A stretch of DNA of 57,198 nucleotides from Sphingobacteriales bacterium TSM_CSS (GCA_002212985.1 NBMY01000134.1:1-57198), one strand, 5' to 3'. Shown: positions 35,927 to 44,878, counted from the first letter of the stretch. Made by a program: numbers and translations. The notes: generated by a model not told the origin, from the letters alone.

Positions 35927-36580
35927 CTAGAGCCATTTTTTGGCATCGGCCAAAAATTTAGCCAATCCTACATCGGTTAGCGGGTGGTTGAGCAAGCCCA
36001 TAATAGAACTTAGCGGACAGGTAACTACATCGGCGCCGGCTTCAGCACATTTTACAATATGCAGCGGGTTGCGTATGGAGGCTGCCAGTACCTGCGTTTC
36101 AAAATCGTAGTTGGTATAAATTTCTACTAATTGCGATATAAGTTCCATGCCGTCCCATGAAATATCGTCAATTCGCCCGATGAAAGGTGAAACATAGGTG
36201 GCGCCGGCTTTGGCCGCCAAAATAGCTTGTCCGGCAGAAAAAACCAGCGTGCAGTTGGTTCTTATGTTGTGTTTGGTAAAATAGCTGATGGCTTTTACCC
36301 CATCTTTAATCATGGGCACTTTAACCACAATTTTTTCCGATAACTCGGCCAATTGCTCACCCTCCCGAACCATGCCATCAAAGTCGGTTGCCACTACTTC
36401 GGCGCTGACATCACCCTCTACTATGCTGCAAATGTCAACATAATGCTGGAAAATGTTGTTTAACCCCTTAATGCCTTCTTTGGCAATGAGCGAGGGGTTG
36501 GTAGTTACACCATCGAGTATGCCAAGCGCCTCGGCTTCGCGAATTTCGGCAAGATTGGCAGTGTCTATAAAAAATTTCAT
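35927..36580 (-). CDS. fsa: Fructose-6-phosphate aldolase / small transaldolase
   Basis: 217 aa from the ATG at 36580, the standard length of the short transaldolase group; the frame continues upstream to 36646 but overlaps the promoter. MKFFIDTANLAEIREA, GVTTNPSLIAKEG and the Schiff-base Lys87 in VVKVPM define the family. NCTLVFSAGQAILAAKAGA and SPFIGRIDD are also present. The reaction is either transfer of a dihydroxyacetone unit (transaldolase, pentose phosphate pathway) or aldol cleavage of fructose 6-phosphate; sequence alone does not decide. Divergent from an aldo/keto reductase. Confidence 0.93.
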   Translation of the reverse strand: MKFFIDTANLAEIREAEALGILDGVTTNPSLIAKEGIKGLNNIFQHYVDICSIVEGDVSAEVVATDFDGMVREGEQLAELSEKIVVKVPMIKDGVKAISYFTKHNIRTNCTLVFSAGQAILAAKAGATYVSPFIGRIDDISWDGMELISQLVEIYTNYDFETQVLAASIRNPLHIVKCAEAGADVVTCPLSSIMGLLNHPLTDVGLAKFLADAKKWL

Positions 36581-36601
36581 ATTTGGGTAGTTTTGTTGAC
36601 G

Positions 36602-36609
36602 CAAAGGTA
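36602..36609 (-). promoter_or_regulatory. -7 element upstream of fsa
   Basis: TACCTTTG followed by C on the minus strand, 22 bp before the ATG at 36580. No clear -33 box. Confidence 0.45.
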
Positions 36610-36653
36610 AGAAAGATTGCCAAATTGAACCGAAAATTTGGCCCATACTGCCT

Positions 36654-36661
36654 TATCTTTG
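36654..36661 (+). promoter_or_regulatory. -7 element upstream of the aldo/keto reductase gene
   Basis: TATCTTTG, matching TAnnTTTG, 97 bp before the ATG at 36758. It supports that later start over the one at 36638, which lies upstream of the element. Confidence 0.4.
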
Positions 36662-36757
36662 TCCAAATTACCCGATGAAACTGCCGGACATTTATTGCAT
36701 GGTTTTTTCATGGCAAAACAAACAAAAAAACATTTTATAAAACATAATTTTTTATCA

Positions 36758-37741
36758 ATGGAAATGGAATACAGACGCCTTGGATCATCGGGTTTGCAGG
36801 TGAGCGCACTTTCTTTCGGGTCGTGGGTAACTTTCGGCTCACAAATTGACGACACCATGTCGGAACAACTGATGACTCTTGCCTACGATGCCGGCATTAA
36901 TTTTTTTGACAACGCCGAAGTATATGCCCACGGAAAATCGGAAATTGTAATGGGCAATGTGCTGAAAAAAACCGGCTGGGACCGCACCAGTTATGTGGTT
37001 TCGAGCAAGGTGTTTTTTGGCGATGGCCGCCGAAAACCCAACCAAACGGGGTTGAGCCGCAAACACTTAATGGAAGCCTGCCACGATGCGCTGCGCCGCC
37101 TGCAGGTAGATTACCTTGACCTGTATTTTTGCCATCGCCCCGACAAAAACACGCCAATTGCCGAAACGGTTTGGGCTATGAACCACCTTATACAGCAAGG
37201 CAAGGTGCTGTATTGGGGCACATCTGAGTGGAGTGCGCAGCAAATTACCGAAGCGCATTTAGTGGCGCAACGCTACAATTTAATAGGACCCACCATGGAA
37301 CAACCGCAATACAACATGCTGCACCGCGAGCGTTTTGAAAAAGAATACAAACCTTTGTACAAAAACTTTGGGTTAGGCACTACTATCTGGTCGCCACTGT
37401 CATCGGGGTTGCTTACCGGCAAATACAACGAAGGTTTGCCGTCAGACGGTTCGCGCCTTGCACAGGAAAAAACAGCCTGGCTTCGCGACAGCAACTTAAC
37501 CCCCGAACGGTTAGATACCGTGCGCAGGTTAACCAAATTTGCTACTCAGCAATTAGGTGTAAGCATGACCACCTTGGCCTTGGCATGGTGCCTAAAAAAC
37601 CCCAATGTAAGCACGGTAATTTTGGGCGCTACCAAGCCCGGCCAGCTACAGGAAAACCTGAAAGCATCCGAAACTCTACCCCTGCTTACCGATGAGGTAA
37701 TGGATACCATTGAAGATATTTTGGGCAACAAACCCGAATAA
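36758..37741 (+). CDS. Aldo/keto reductase (Kv-beta-like subgroup)
   Basis: 327 aa from the ATG at 36758. The catalytic tetrad is intact: Asp51 (FDNAEVY), Tyr56, Lys84 (SSKV) and His126 (CHRPD). MEYRRLGSSGLQVSALSFGSW is the family opening, and C-terminal LGATKPGQLQENL binds NADPH. The subgroup with WGTSEWSAQQI and IGPTMEQPQYNML is related to potassium channel beta subunits and YghZ-type glyceraldehyde-phosphate reductases. Cytosolic, NADPH-dependent reduction of an aldehyde is expected; the substrate is not known. Confidence 0.93.
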   Translation: MEMEYRRLGSSGLQVSALSFGSWVTFGSQIDDTMSEQLMTLAYDAGINFFDNAEVYAHGKSEIVMGNVLKKTGWDRTSYVVSSKVFFGDGRRKPNQTGLSRKHLMEACHDALRRLQVDYLDLYFCHRPDKNTPIAETVWAMNHLIQQGKVLYWGTSEWSAQQITEAHLVAQRYNLIGPTMEQPQYNMLHRERFEKEYKPLYKNFGLGTTIWSPLSSGLLTGKYNEGLPSDGSRLAQEKTAWLRDSNLTPERLDTVRRLTKFATQQLGVSMTTLALAWCLKNPNVSTVILGATKPGQLQENLKASETLPLLTDEVMDTIEDILGNKPE

Positions 37742-37782
37742 CAAGCGCTGTTGCAAAATTTATACCTGCACAAGGCAGCATT

Positions 37783-37823
37783 AAACCACAAACCAAAACA
37801 AATTGCCTTTTGGTTTGTGGTTT
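37783..37823. terminator. Bidirectional terminator
   Basis: Perfect 16-bp inverted repeat, AAACCACAAACCAAAA (37783-37798) with its complement at 37808-37823, loop of 9 nt. It lies between two convergent genes and ends 6 bp before the LysM stop codon. The A/T-rich base of the stem serves both directions. Confidence 0.9.
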
Positions 37824-37829
37824 GTTTGT

Positions 37830-38777
37830 TTACTTTACCCGCAGCCGCTCGCCTTTGTAGAGGCGCTCGCAATCTTTGCCGTTTATCGCGGCTAATTGTT
37901 CAATGGTTATGTTGTATTGGCTGGCAATGCTGTACATGGTTTCGCCTTTGCCTACAATGTGGTAAACCTTGCCTTTTTCCTTTACCGTTTTCCCCTTTTC
38001 TACCGGGCCTTTTACGCCGCCGGGTTTGGCAGTTCCGGCATCGCATACATCAAGACCTTTCTTTGCGCCGGCATCGGGTTTTATAGTATAGATGACCGGC
38101 TCGGCATTTTTGGCAACTTCGGTGTATTTAAATACCTCTGTTGGCACAGGCACTTGCACCGGAGTTGCTACCTCTACCGTGCGGTAGGTTACACTTTCTT
38201 CTTCCCAGTCAATATGTCCGGTAAATACCGCATCGGGCGGAATGTTGTTGTCTCCCTGAACCAGCGGCAGGTTTTCGTTTCGGGGTTCGCCGGTAAACTG
38301 CGTTTTTTCGGGAATTTGTTGTACCTGTTTTACCATTTGCGTAGTGTAAACAGGGGCAGCAACACAGGGCGTTTGATAACCTTTGAGCGGATTGCCGGCA
38401 TCATCGCACACTTTTTCCCAAACAAAAGTGCCCGATGCGCAACCCGAAGAGAAATAAGTGCCTTGTATAGAGCCATCGGGCAAAAATTTGCCGGTATAAA
38501 TGCTCTTGAGGTTGCCGGGCGAGTTAATAACCGCCGTCATTTGGTTGCCTTCGTACAACATGCCGGTAATTTCAAGGGGTTCCTGCTGGTTCCTTTTAAA
38601 TGAGCCGGTAAAAGCGCAGCGCTCATCGGGTACAATTCTTAACAGGCTGTTAATTTCACTAATTTCGGCCGAGTTTTTCATGCGCCAATAGCCTGCCATG
38701 CCGGCAGTATAAACGGTTTGCGCGCAAACGGCTGTTGCGGTAACAATAAAAAACAAGAAGGTGGTAAAGGGCTTCAT
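37830..38777 (-). CDS. Exported LysM-domain protein
   Basis: 315 aa with a signal peptide (MKPFTTFLFFIVTATAVCAQ). Residues ~20-130 form a beta-rich domain resembling lipocalin-like modules (MAGYWRMKN, GTYFSSGCASGTFVWE). A Pro/Glu/Thr-rich linker with VPVPTEVFKY follows. The last ~48 residues are one LysM module (YHIVGKGETMYSIASQYNITIEQLAAING ... LYKGERLRV) that binds N-acetylglucosamine chains of peptidoglycan. Probably a periplasmic cell-wall-attached protein. It converges with the aldo/keto reductase gene at a shared terminator. Confidence 0.88.
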   Translation of the reverse strand: MKPFTTFLFFIVTATAVCAQTVYTAGMAGYWRMKNSAEISEINSLLRIVPDERCAFTGSFKRNQQEPLEITGMLYEGNQMTAVINSPGNLKSIYTGKFLPDGSIQGTYFSSGCASGTFVWEKVCDDAGNPLKGYQTPCVAAPVYTTQMVKQVQQIPEKTQFTGEPRNENLPLVQGDNNIPPDAVFTGHIDWEEESVTYRTVEVATPVQVPVPTEVFKYTEVAKNAEPVIYTIKPDAGAKKGLDVCDAGTAKPGGVKGPVEKGKTVKEKGKVYHIVGKGETMYSIASQYNITIEQLAAINGKDCERLYKGERLRVK

Positions 38778-38879
38778 AATATAGGGGATAAGATTATAAA
38801 TATTTGAAAATCAATGAGATCGCAGCCAACCTTGCCTGTAAGGAGATAAATTTGAAGAAAAAACAAGGTAGCAATAATA

Positions 38880-39029
38880 CTACTCCTTTCCCTTTTTGGG
38901 GCAATTTTTGCAGCGTTTTCCTTTTTTGTACTTCTTGCAGCATTTTTCTTTCTTTTTACCGCAGCAAAAGGGAGGTAAAAAGGGAGCATAGTCAAGTGCA
39001 AAAGAAACATCGGGTAACTGAGGTAACAT
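38880..39029 (-). CDS. Small Cys/Lys-rich protein, 49 aa
   Basis: An ORF of 50 codons (ATG at 39029, TAG at 38882-38880) below most gene-size cut-offs. It starts MLPQLPDVSFALDYAPFLPP, followed by a tail with repeated CC and KK pairs (CCGKKK, CCKKYKKGKRCKNCPKKGKE). The reading is supported by a -7 element TAAATTTG (39056-39049) 20 bp upstream. Bacteroidota carry many small CCKKYKKGKRCKNCP-like proteins, as I recall, with no known function; the basic, Cys-paired tail suggests metal or nucleic acid binding. Two longer overlapping open frames in the same place are weaker because they lack this composition. Confidence 0.6.
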   Translation of the reverse strand: MLPQLPDVSFALDYAPFLPPFCCGKKKEKCCKKYKKGKRCKNCPKKGKE

Positions 39030-39048
39030 CAGACAGGGTTTTATCTTG

Positions 39049-39056
39049 CAAATTTA
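39049..39056 (-). promoter_or_regulatory. -7 element upstream of the 49-aa Cys/Lys-rich gene
   Basis: TAAATTTG followed by C on the minus strand, 19 bp before the ATG at 39029. Confidence 0.45.
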
Positions 39057-39199
39057 CTTAAAACCGTCAAATTATTGAATGCCGCCCGACAAAAACTTGC
39101 CGGTAAAATTGTACAAACAGCGGGAGTGTAAAACTAAAAATCAGGCGTAATATAATACTCTACATGTTGCCGGTGTATGATTTATTGCTTAGTTTACCT

Positions 39200-39207
39200 T
39201 AATTTTG
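39200..39207 (+). promoter_or_regulatory. -7 element upstream of mqnE
   Basis: TAATTTTG followed by C, 90 bp before the ATG at 39298. No good -33 match at the usual spacing. Confidence 0.45.
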
Positions 39208-39297
39208 CATCAAAACAGCGCAGCGTTAAACTTTACCCCCGCCTGAGCCGTTTTACAATAAATTTTCAATTTTTACTGAAAGTTTGAACACTAACAC

Positions 39298-40494
39298 ATG
39301 AAAGAGTCTATTGAAAGTTTAGATGCCGTGCTAAACCACCCCGCATTACCCGCTAATTTGCGCGCCATTGGCGAAAAAGTGGTTAACGGGCAACGCATAA
39401 CACCCGAAGAAGGCATTTTACTCTACGAGCAGGGCGAATTGGGTTTTCTGGGCGCATTGGCCAACTATATTCGGGAGCGCAAACACGGAAGCTATACCTA
39501 CTTTAACCGCAATTTTCACATAGAACCAACCAACCTTTGCGTTTATTCCTGTAAATTCTGTTCCTACTCGCGGCTCATTAAACAGCGCGAAGACGGCTGG
39601 ATAATGACCGAAGACGAAATGCTTGATATGGTAAAAAAATACGACAACAAACCAGTTACCGAAGTACACTTGGTGGGTGGGGTCATACCGCAAATGGGGC
39701 TGCACTTTTTTGCCTCGCTCATTCAAAAAATAAAAACGCACCGGCCAAGTCTGCATGTAAAAGCATTTACCCCCGTTGAGTACTATTACATGTTTAAAAA
39801 AGCCAAAGTAAGCTATCGCGAAGGACTGCAAATTTTGCGCGCTGCCGGACTTGATTCCATTCCCGGCGGTGGCGCCGAAATTTTTGACGAAGAAGTTCGC
39901 AGCATTATTTGCGGCGATAAATGCACGGCACAGGAATGGTTAGATATTCACGAAACAGCCCACAGCATGGGCATACCGTCTAACGCCACCATGTTGTACG
40001 GGCATATTGAAACCTACGCCCACCGCATTGACCACATGAACCGCCTGCGCAACCTGCAAGACAAAACCGGCGGGTTTAACTGCTTTATTCCCTTAAAATT
40101 CAGGGCGGCCAATAATGAAATGGCGCATCTGGGCGAAGTTTCGGTAATTGAAGACTTGCGCAACTATGCCGTAGCAAGAATTTATCTCGATAATTTTGAC
40201 CATATTAAAGCCTATTGGCCCATGATTGGCCGCACTACCGCGCAACTCTCCCTGTCGTTTGGTGTGGATGATATAGACGGAACCGTTGACGATACAACCA
40301 AAATTTACTCCATGGCTGGTTCCGAAGAGCAAAACCCGTCACTTACCACGCGCCAAATTGTTGATCTGATAAAAGCCGTTGGAAGACATCCCATTGAGCG
40401 CGACAGTGTGTATAACGTGCTCACCGATTTCGGAACCACAGAACCCGAAGCGGCTATACCCGAATTTATATCGCTTCCGGTTATCAACAAGTAG
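39298..40494 (+). CDS. mqnE: Aminofutalosine synthase MqnE
   Basis: 398 aa radical SAM enzyme of the futalosine route to menaquinone. It joins 3-[(1-carboxyvinyl)oxy]benzoate and S-adenosylmethionine to give aminofutalosine. The [4Fe-4S] cluster ligands Cys81, Cys85 and Cys88 lie in CVYSCKFC. Further typical stretches are LVGGVIPQMGLHFF, KAFTPVEYYYMFK and IPGGGAEIFDEEVR, and a C-terminal MGxxEQNP-like motif. No other menaquinone gene is present here. It is followed 2 bp later by an alpha/beta hydrolase gene, so the two are a likely operon. Confidence 0.95.
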   Translation: MKESIESLDAVLNHPALPANLRAIGEKVVNGQRITPEEGILLYEQGELGFLGALANYIRERKHGSYTYFNRNFHIEPTNLCVYSCKFCSYSRLIKQREDGWIMTEDEMLDMVKKYDNKPVTEVHLVGGVIPQMGLHFFASLIQKIKTHRPSLHVKAFTPVEYYYMFKKAKVSYREGLQILRAAGLDSIPGGGAEIFDEEVRSIICGDKCTAQEWLDIHETAHSMGIPSNATMLYGHIETYAHRIDHMNRLRNLQDKTGGFNCFIPLKFRAANNEMAHLGEVSVIEDLRNYAVARIYLDNFDHIKAYWPMIGRTTAQLSLSFGVDDIDGTVDDTTKIYSMAGSEEQNPSLTTRQIVDLIKAVGRHPIERDSVYNVLTDFGTTEPEAAIPEFISLPVINK

Positions 40495-40496
40495 GC

Positions 40497-41276
40497 ATGT
40501 CCACGCTTTGGTTTTCTCATGCAAACGGGTTTCCGTCAAGTTGTTACGGGCAGTTTTTCGGCTATTTTCCGCAACCCCGCTACCAGATTTTGTATATAGA
40601 TAAAACCGCACATGGCAACTATCGCCCCACACACGGCTGGCTCAACCTGCGCAATGAGTTAATTGCCGCCATAGAAACCGCCAACACGGGTAAAGTGGTG
40701 GGTGTAGGGCATTCAATGGGTGGGGTTATTACCCTGCTGGCCGCCCTTAAACGCCCCGATTTGTTCAGCCGCATTGTTCTGTTAGACCCGCCACTGTTTG
40801 GCAGGCGCAAACAATGGTTTATGCGCACAGTACGTCTGCTGCGGTTAAACAGATACATTCCGCCGGCAAACAAAGCCCGCAAACGCCGTACCCATTTTAA
40901 CAGCAAAGCCGAAGCGCTGGAATATTTCAGGCATAAACCTCTGTTCAGAAACTTTACGCCCGGCAGCCTTTCCAATTATGTAGAGCACGGCCTCATGCCT
41001 GCACCTAACACACAAGGATTTGAACTGGCCTTTTCTGCCCAAACAGAATACCGGCTGTTTTGCACCACGCCTGTATCGTACCCCCAAAAACCGCTTACCG
41101 TACCGGCAAATTTAATTTATTCAAACACCTACGAAGTGCTGTGGCACAATGATATTGAATGGGTAAAAAAGCGGTTTCCCGATATGAAACTCACCTGCTT
41201 TACCGGCGGTCACCTGTTTCCGTTTGAGCAACCCGAAGCGGCAGCAGCATTGGTCATGCAATTGATTGAGGGGTAA
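40497..41276 (+). CDS. Alpha/beta hydrolase
   Basis: 259 aa. The nucleophile elbow GHSMGG has Ser73, and the HG..PSS motif near residues 8-16 (FSHANGFPSS) forms the oxyanion hole. A late His near residue 247 (TGGHLFPFEQP) completes the triad; Asp is probably in the preceding strand. No signal peptide. It starts 2 bp after the mqnE stop, so the two are translationally close. A role in menaquinone metabolism is possible from the operon alone, but the substrate is unknown. Confidence 0.88.
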   Translation: MSTLWFSHANGFPSSCYGQFFGYFPQPRYQILYIDKTAHGNYRPTHGWLNLRNELIAAIETANTGKVVGVGHSMGGVITLLAALKRPDLFSRIVLLDPPLFGRRKQWFMRTVRLLRLNRYIPPANKARKRRTHFNSKAEALEYFRHKPLFRNFTPGSLSNYVEHGLMPAPNTQGFELAFSAQTEYRLFCTTPVSYPQKPLTVPANLIYSNTYEVLWHNDIEWVKKRFPDMKLTCFTGGHLFPFEQPEAAAALVMQLIEG

Positions 41277-41353
41277 AATGGCTTTTAGGGTATAAACTGT
41301 GTAGAAACAGTAAATATATTCATTGCCAACGATTTAAGACTTGGCGTTTTTTG

Positions 41354-42589
41354 TTAATTCGCTTTTTCGCAAATTACAATGTATTCGTAAAGCATTGTGT
41401 TCACGGTTTTTCCTGCTTCGTTTGTCGGTGAGTTTTTTGAAGGCATTGCTTTGTTGCTCAAAAGCCGCTCATAAGTTGTCAAATGCTTAAAGCCGTTTTC
41501 TTCAAATTTCTCCGCAATAAATTGGTCTGTTGGAAGTTGCACATTTTTGACTGTTCGGTTACCAACTACATAAATAGACTTTCCGCCTTTTTTTATACTA
41601 TTTGCAACCTTTTTGATAGAGTTGCCAAGGTCGAGGTAAAATGCTGAAACTTCTAATGCTCTCTTATTGTCGGCTTTGTCAATGTGTGAAATGTAGTCAG
41701 CAATTACACCTTTATTGATGTTTGCTTTTGCTTTTGTTCCGCCCATTAACATTCCGTCAATTTTTCTTGCATAATCAATTCCAATCCATTCGTTTGATAA
41801 GGCAGAAAATTGTCCGTAAGCAACCGTTGTTCTGCTATCGCCATAAGGCGGGCTTGTCAAAACTACGTCAAATGAATTTTCTTTTGGTTGAAATTTTGAA
41901 TATTGAACGTCCACTTTTACTTCGTCAGTTAATTTAGGAAAGTAAATGTTTGTGTAAAGAAAAATCGTTTCATTTAATTTTTTAAAATACACACCCAAAA
42001 CATCAGGGTTAAAATTCAAAATATCTTCAGATTTCATTCTGTAAAGTTTGAACTCATTATTTCGTGTGTATGAGCATTCACGAACAGTTTCAGAAAACGG
42101 AAGCAAGAAAAAACGCTTTAGGTTTTCGTCTGTAATATGATTTATGAAATGCTTAATAATATTTAAATTATTCAAAACTTCTTTTGAAAACCAAAACTCA
42201 ATATTTGTTACATTTGGATAAGTTAACTGCTTGGAACTGTCTTCAATCTTTATGAAATCAAAAATGCTATCTCGTAACTGCATTTTTGTTTCAACTATTG
42301 TGTTTAGCGAAATTTTGGTAAACTTCACTTTTGAAATTAAAATTGCCAATGGGTTAATATCAAAACCATACATATCCGTAATTCCACACTCTAAACCACT
42401 TGCAAAAGATGAACCCGAACCGCAATAAGGGTCAAGCAATTTGCCCGATGAAACATTGAGTTCTTTCAGAATGTCAATGCCGATTTGAGGCAACATTGTT
42501 GCAGGGTATTTATGCAAGTTTGGATATTGTGTTGCATAGGATTGTCCAATATAATCGTATTTCTCATTGCGAATTACTTGGTATTTCAT
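41354..42589 (-). CDS. DNA methyltransferase of a type II R-M system (TSPPY class)
   Basis: 411 aa. The SAM-binding motif I, LLDPYCGSGSS, is at residues 51-61, and the catalytic motif IV TSPPY at 245-249. The Ser-Pro-Pro-Tyr form is typical of N4-cytosine enzymes, but N6-adenine members use it too. Roughly 185 residues separate the motifs, so the target-recognition region probably lies between them (alpha-like order). The first base of its ATG overlaps the endonuclease stop (ATGA). Base composition is distinctly A+T-rich against the neighbours, as expected of a transferred R-M cassette. It would protect the host genome at the sites cut by the partner. Confidence 0.9.
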   Translation of the reverse strand: MKYQVIRNEKYDYIGQSYATQYPNLHKYPATMLPQIGIDILKELNVSSGKLLDPYCGSGSSFASGLECGITDMYGFDINPLAILISKVKFTKISLNTIVETKMQLRDSIFDFIKIEDSSKQLTYPNVTNIEFWFSKEVLNNLNIIKHFINHITDENLKRFFLLPFSETVRECSYTRNNEFKLYRMKSEDILNFNPDVLGVYFKKLNETIFLYTNIYFPKLTDEVKVDVQYSKFQPKENSFDVVLTSPPYGDSRTTVAYGQFSALSNEWIGIDYARKIDGMLMGGTKAKANINKGVIADYISHIDKADNKRALEVSAFYLDLGNSIKKVANSIKKGGKSIYVVGNRTVKNVQLPTDQFIAEKFEENGFKHLTTYERLLSNKAMPSKNSPTNEAGKTVNTMLYEYIVICEKAN

Positions 42590-43350
42590 AGGCTTTCGTT
42601 TACATATTTTGGAAGATTAGACATTCTTGAAATAAACGAAGTATCAACATTTTTGGCAATAAAAGATTGGTCAAAGAATTTAAACATGCCTCGTTGTTGA
42701 GGGTTATTAATTTCGTTGTAAAAGTTTACGGTTGCAAAGCCAACAATGGGCATCACTTCTGGTGCGTACGTAATGTTAAATTTGTCTTTAATGGAATTTG
42801 GCGTTGTTGCAATTTCCATTAAGAGCTTCCATTTGTAGGTCTGTCCTGCACGTTCTCGCAGGGATGTCTTCAAGGATAAAATCATACATTTTTTGAGCGA
42901 ATTATTTTCGTTCAAAGAGTAAATCACCAAATCACAATCAGGTTTTTGCGTTTCCCCATCCACAATTATAGTAGAAACTTCGTCAAAATTTGGAACTTTT
43001 GATTTTTGGCTTGTTATGAAAATGTCTTTACGAATGTTGCCAAGTTCCTTATTGCGCAAAAAAATGTATATGATTGATTGCGAAAATGAATTCCCTGCAA
43101 TAGACTTTAATGCCTGTCTTTCGTCTTTGATTTCGCCAATTGCTTTTCGTTCCATTAGATACATATCAACAAAAGGTTTTGCAGAATTAAGAATAGTATA
43201 AATCTCGTCAAATACAGACATAAAAGCAGCATTTTTACTTTCCTCTGAATTTTCCACAAACTCGTTAATTAGTTCAACGGTTTTCTGCATATAGGCCGTT
43301 TCCAATATGCTTTTCAATGTTTTCTGCTCGTCGCTTGTTAATTTGTACAT
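42586..43350 (-). CDS. Type II restriction endonuclease, possibly BsaWI-like
   Basis: 254 aa. The PD-(D/E)xK nuclease core is visible as KPDCD (residues 136-140), with LSLKTSLRER (158-167, Lys of the active site) and RAGQTYKW. The first half is helical. From memory this resembles the BsaWI-type group that cuts CCGG-containing sites; the recognition sequence is not provable here. It is the first gene of the R-M operon and its stop overlaps the methyltransferase ATG by 4 bp. The composition is A+T-rich. A -7 element lies 24 bp upstream. Confidence 0.8.
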   Translation of the reverse strand: MYKLTSDEQKTLKSILETAYMQKTVELINEFVENSEESKNAAFMSVFDEIYTILNSAKPFVDMYLMERKAIGEIKDERQALKSIAGNSFSQSIIYIFLRNKELGNIRKDIFITSQKSKVPNFDEVSTIIVDGETQKPDCDLVIYSLNENNSLKKCMILSLKTSLRERAGQTYKWKLLMEIATTPNSIKDKFNITYAPEVMPIVGFATVNFYNEINNPQQRGMFKFFDQSFIAKNVDTSFISRMSNLPKYVNESL

Positions 43351-43373
43351 TTCATAAAAAAATAAAGATTATG

Positions 43374-43381
43374 CAAAGATA
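43374..43381 (-). promoter_or_regulatory. -7 element of the restriction-modification operon
   Basis: TATCTTTG followed by C on the minus strand, 23 bp before the endonuclease ATG at 43350. Confidence 0.45.
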
Positions 43382-43454
43382 CAGAAATTGTTGTTCAGTA
43401 ATTCTGGTCAGTGTCGTTATTTTCGCTTGCACCCAATAAACCTTCTCGCCACCT

Positions 43455-44804
43455 TTACCGCCTGCTGTTAATATAGCTGTAGCCTACCAAACGATCGTAG
43501 CGGCTGTTAAATGCATGAAAATAGACCAAAATACTGTAGTCGTTTTCGGTGCTGATAAAATTGCCTTCCAACAGCGAGGAGGTTAAAGGAGCGCCGCCAT
43601 CTCGTTTTATCACATACTGATAATCATACAAACCCTGTTTAAGGTATGCAGCGCCGCGGTATGATTTGGTTTTGGGGTTGTAGTGCATTTGAAACTGCGG
43701 CAGCGTGTTCCAGTCGCTAAGTGCGCCAAAAATGTAAATATTGCCATCGGGAATGGGTTTTTCCATAGGCAGTTCAAAATGCACCCAGGTATAATCGGCA
43801 TCGAGGTTGGTAAAACCCCAGTCGGTAATACCGATCTGAAATTTACCGTTCATATCTACATAGTTAAGCCGAACCATAAAACGCCCGTTGTCTAATTCGG
43901 GGCTTCTTGGAGCATCGGGGGCAAGGTACACATGGCAGCCGGTACTGTCGCGGGTTATGTTTCGCACCCTTTCGGTATTCATGCGCAGCGTTCGGGTATC
44001 AAAGAACCTGAATTCGTTTCCGGCTTCAAACAGGGTTTGGTCAATATAGTTATAGACTAATTCATTGCGGCGAATAAAAACGGGCTGCAAATTGGTAATG
44101 GCATTATCCCACCGGTTGTTTTGCAGTACGGCTACTTTTATTTCTTCCAAGGCGTTGTTTACCTGAAACCCGTTATATCCAACCGTAAAGTTAATGCGCT
44201 GATGGGTATTGAAATACTGGGTTATGCCACTGGTAAGCAGTACCGGCATAACCGTTAGTTGGTTTTCGGAAACCATAAACCGGCGGGTGAGTAATAGGTC
44301 ATCGGGGTTATCGTTGGCATAGACTTTCAACAGGTAATTACCCGATTTTGTAGGTCGCATACTGTTATTTGGAAACAACAGGCGGTACTGCACATAACTT
44401 TGATAGGTGTTAAAGGCATACCGGTAGTTGGTTATGTCGTCGCGGGTAAAGCCGTCAATATAGTCAAACGGGTCAAGCACAGAGGGTTGCCAGTTCCATG
44501 TGCATTGTTCTATGGTATAACTGTAATTTTGGGCATTTGCGCCCAGCACATCAAACACCAGTTCTAATTGATCTTTTCCGTTAAGGGTTATTACCGGCGC
44601 TGCCAGCGGGCGGTTTTGGGGTGCAAAAATAACGGTTTTTACCTCGGGGTTATACACTGCATCTTGGTATTGCAGCAAATCGGGCACATAATAATTGTAA
44701 GTGCTGTCGGGCCAAGTTTCACCGGTTTGTGCCGCCAGATTGTATGCCGGTGTCTGACATAACAACAATAACAAAGCAGTAGTAAAACGGTACAAAAAAT
44801 TCAT
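43455..44804 (-). CDS. Type IX secretion system plug protein (DUF5103)
   Basis: 449 aa from the ATG at 44804. The frame is open to 44891 but the extra part crosses the PorP/SprF terminator and lacks a signal peptide. The new start opens one (MNFLYRFTTALLLLLCQ...NLAAQ). Motifs of the DUF5103 family are present: IEQCTWNWQPS, LDPFDYIDGF, LFPNNSMRPTKSGNYLLKVY and, at the C-terminus, NDYSILVYFHAF. In structural work on Flavobacterium the homologous plug closes the lateral opening of the SprA channel on the cell-surface or periplasmic side. It lies next to PorP/SprF and a type B cargo gene. Confidence 0.9.
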   Translation of the reverse strand: MNFLYRFTTALLLLLCQTPAYNLAAQTGETWPDSTYNYYVPDLLQYQDAVYNPEVKTVIFAPQNRPLAAPVITLNGKDQLELVFDVLGANAQNYSYTIEQCTWNWQPSVLDPFDYIDGFTRDDITNYRYAFNTYQSYVQYRLLFPNNSMRPTKSGNYLLKVYANDNPDDLLLTRRFMVSENQLTVMPVLLTSGITQYFNTHQRINFTVGYNGFQVNNALEEIKVAVLQNNRWDNAITNLQPVFIRRNELVYNYIDQTLFEAGNEFRFFDTRTLRMNTERVRNITRDSTGCHVYLAPDAPRSPELDNGRFMVRLNYVDMNGKFQIGITDWGFTNLDADYTWVHFELPMEKPIPDGNIYIFGALSDWNTLPQFQMHYNPKTKSYRGAAYLKQGLYDYQYVIKRDGGAPLTSSLLEGNFISTENDYSILVYFHAFNSRYDRLVGYSYINSRR

Positions 44805-44878
44805 TCCGGCCGATATCTTGTTCAATATTAACGCTAAAATACGCTTTTTTGTATATCTGCATAGCATTGGCTTAAAAC

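Noticed and set aside
38774-39061. Two longer overlapping frames (78 and 85 codons) at the small-gene locus
   Set aside because: They lack a matching composition or start context; the minus-strand frame with the paired Cys/Lys tail is preferred, with a -7 element placed correctly.
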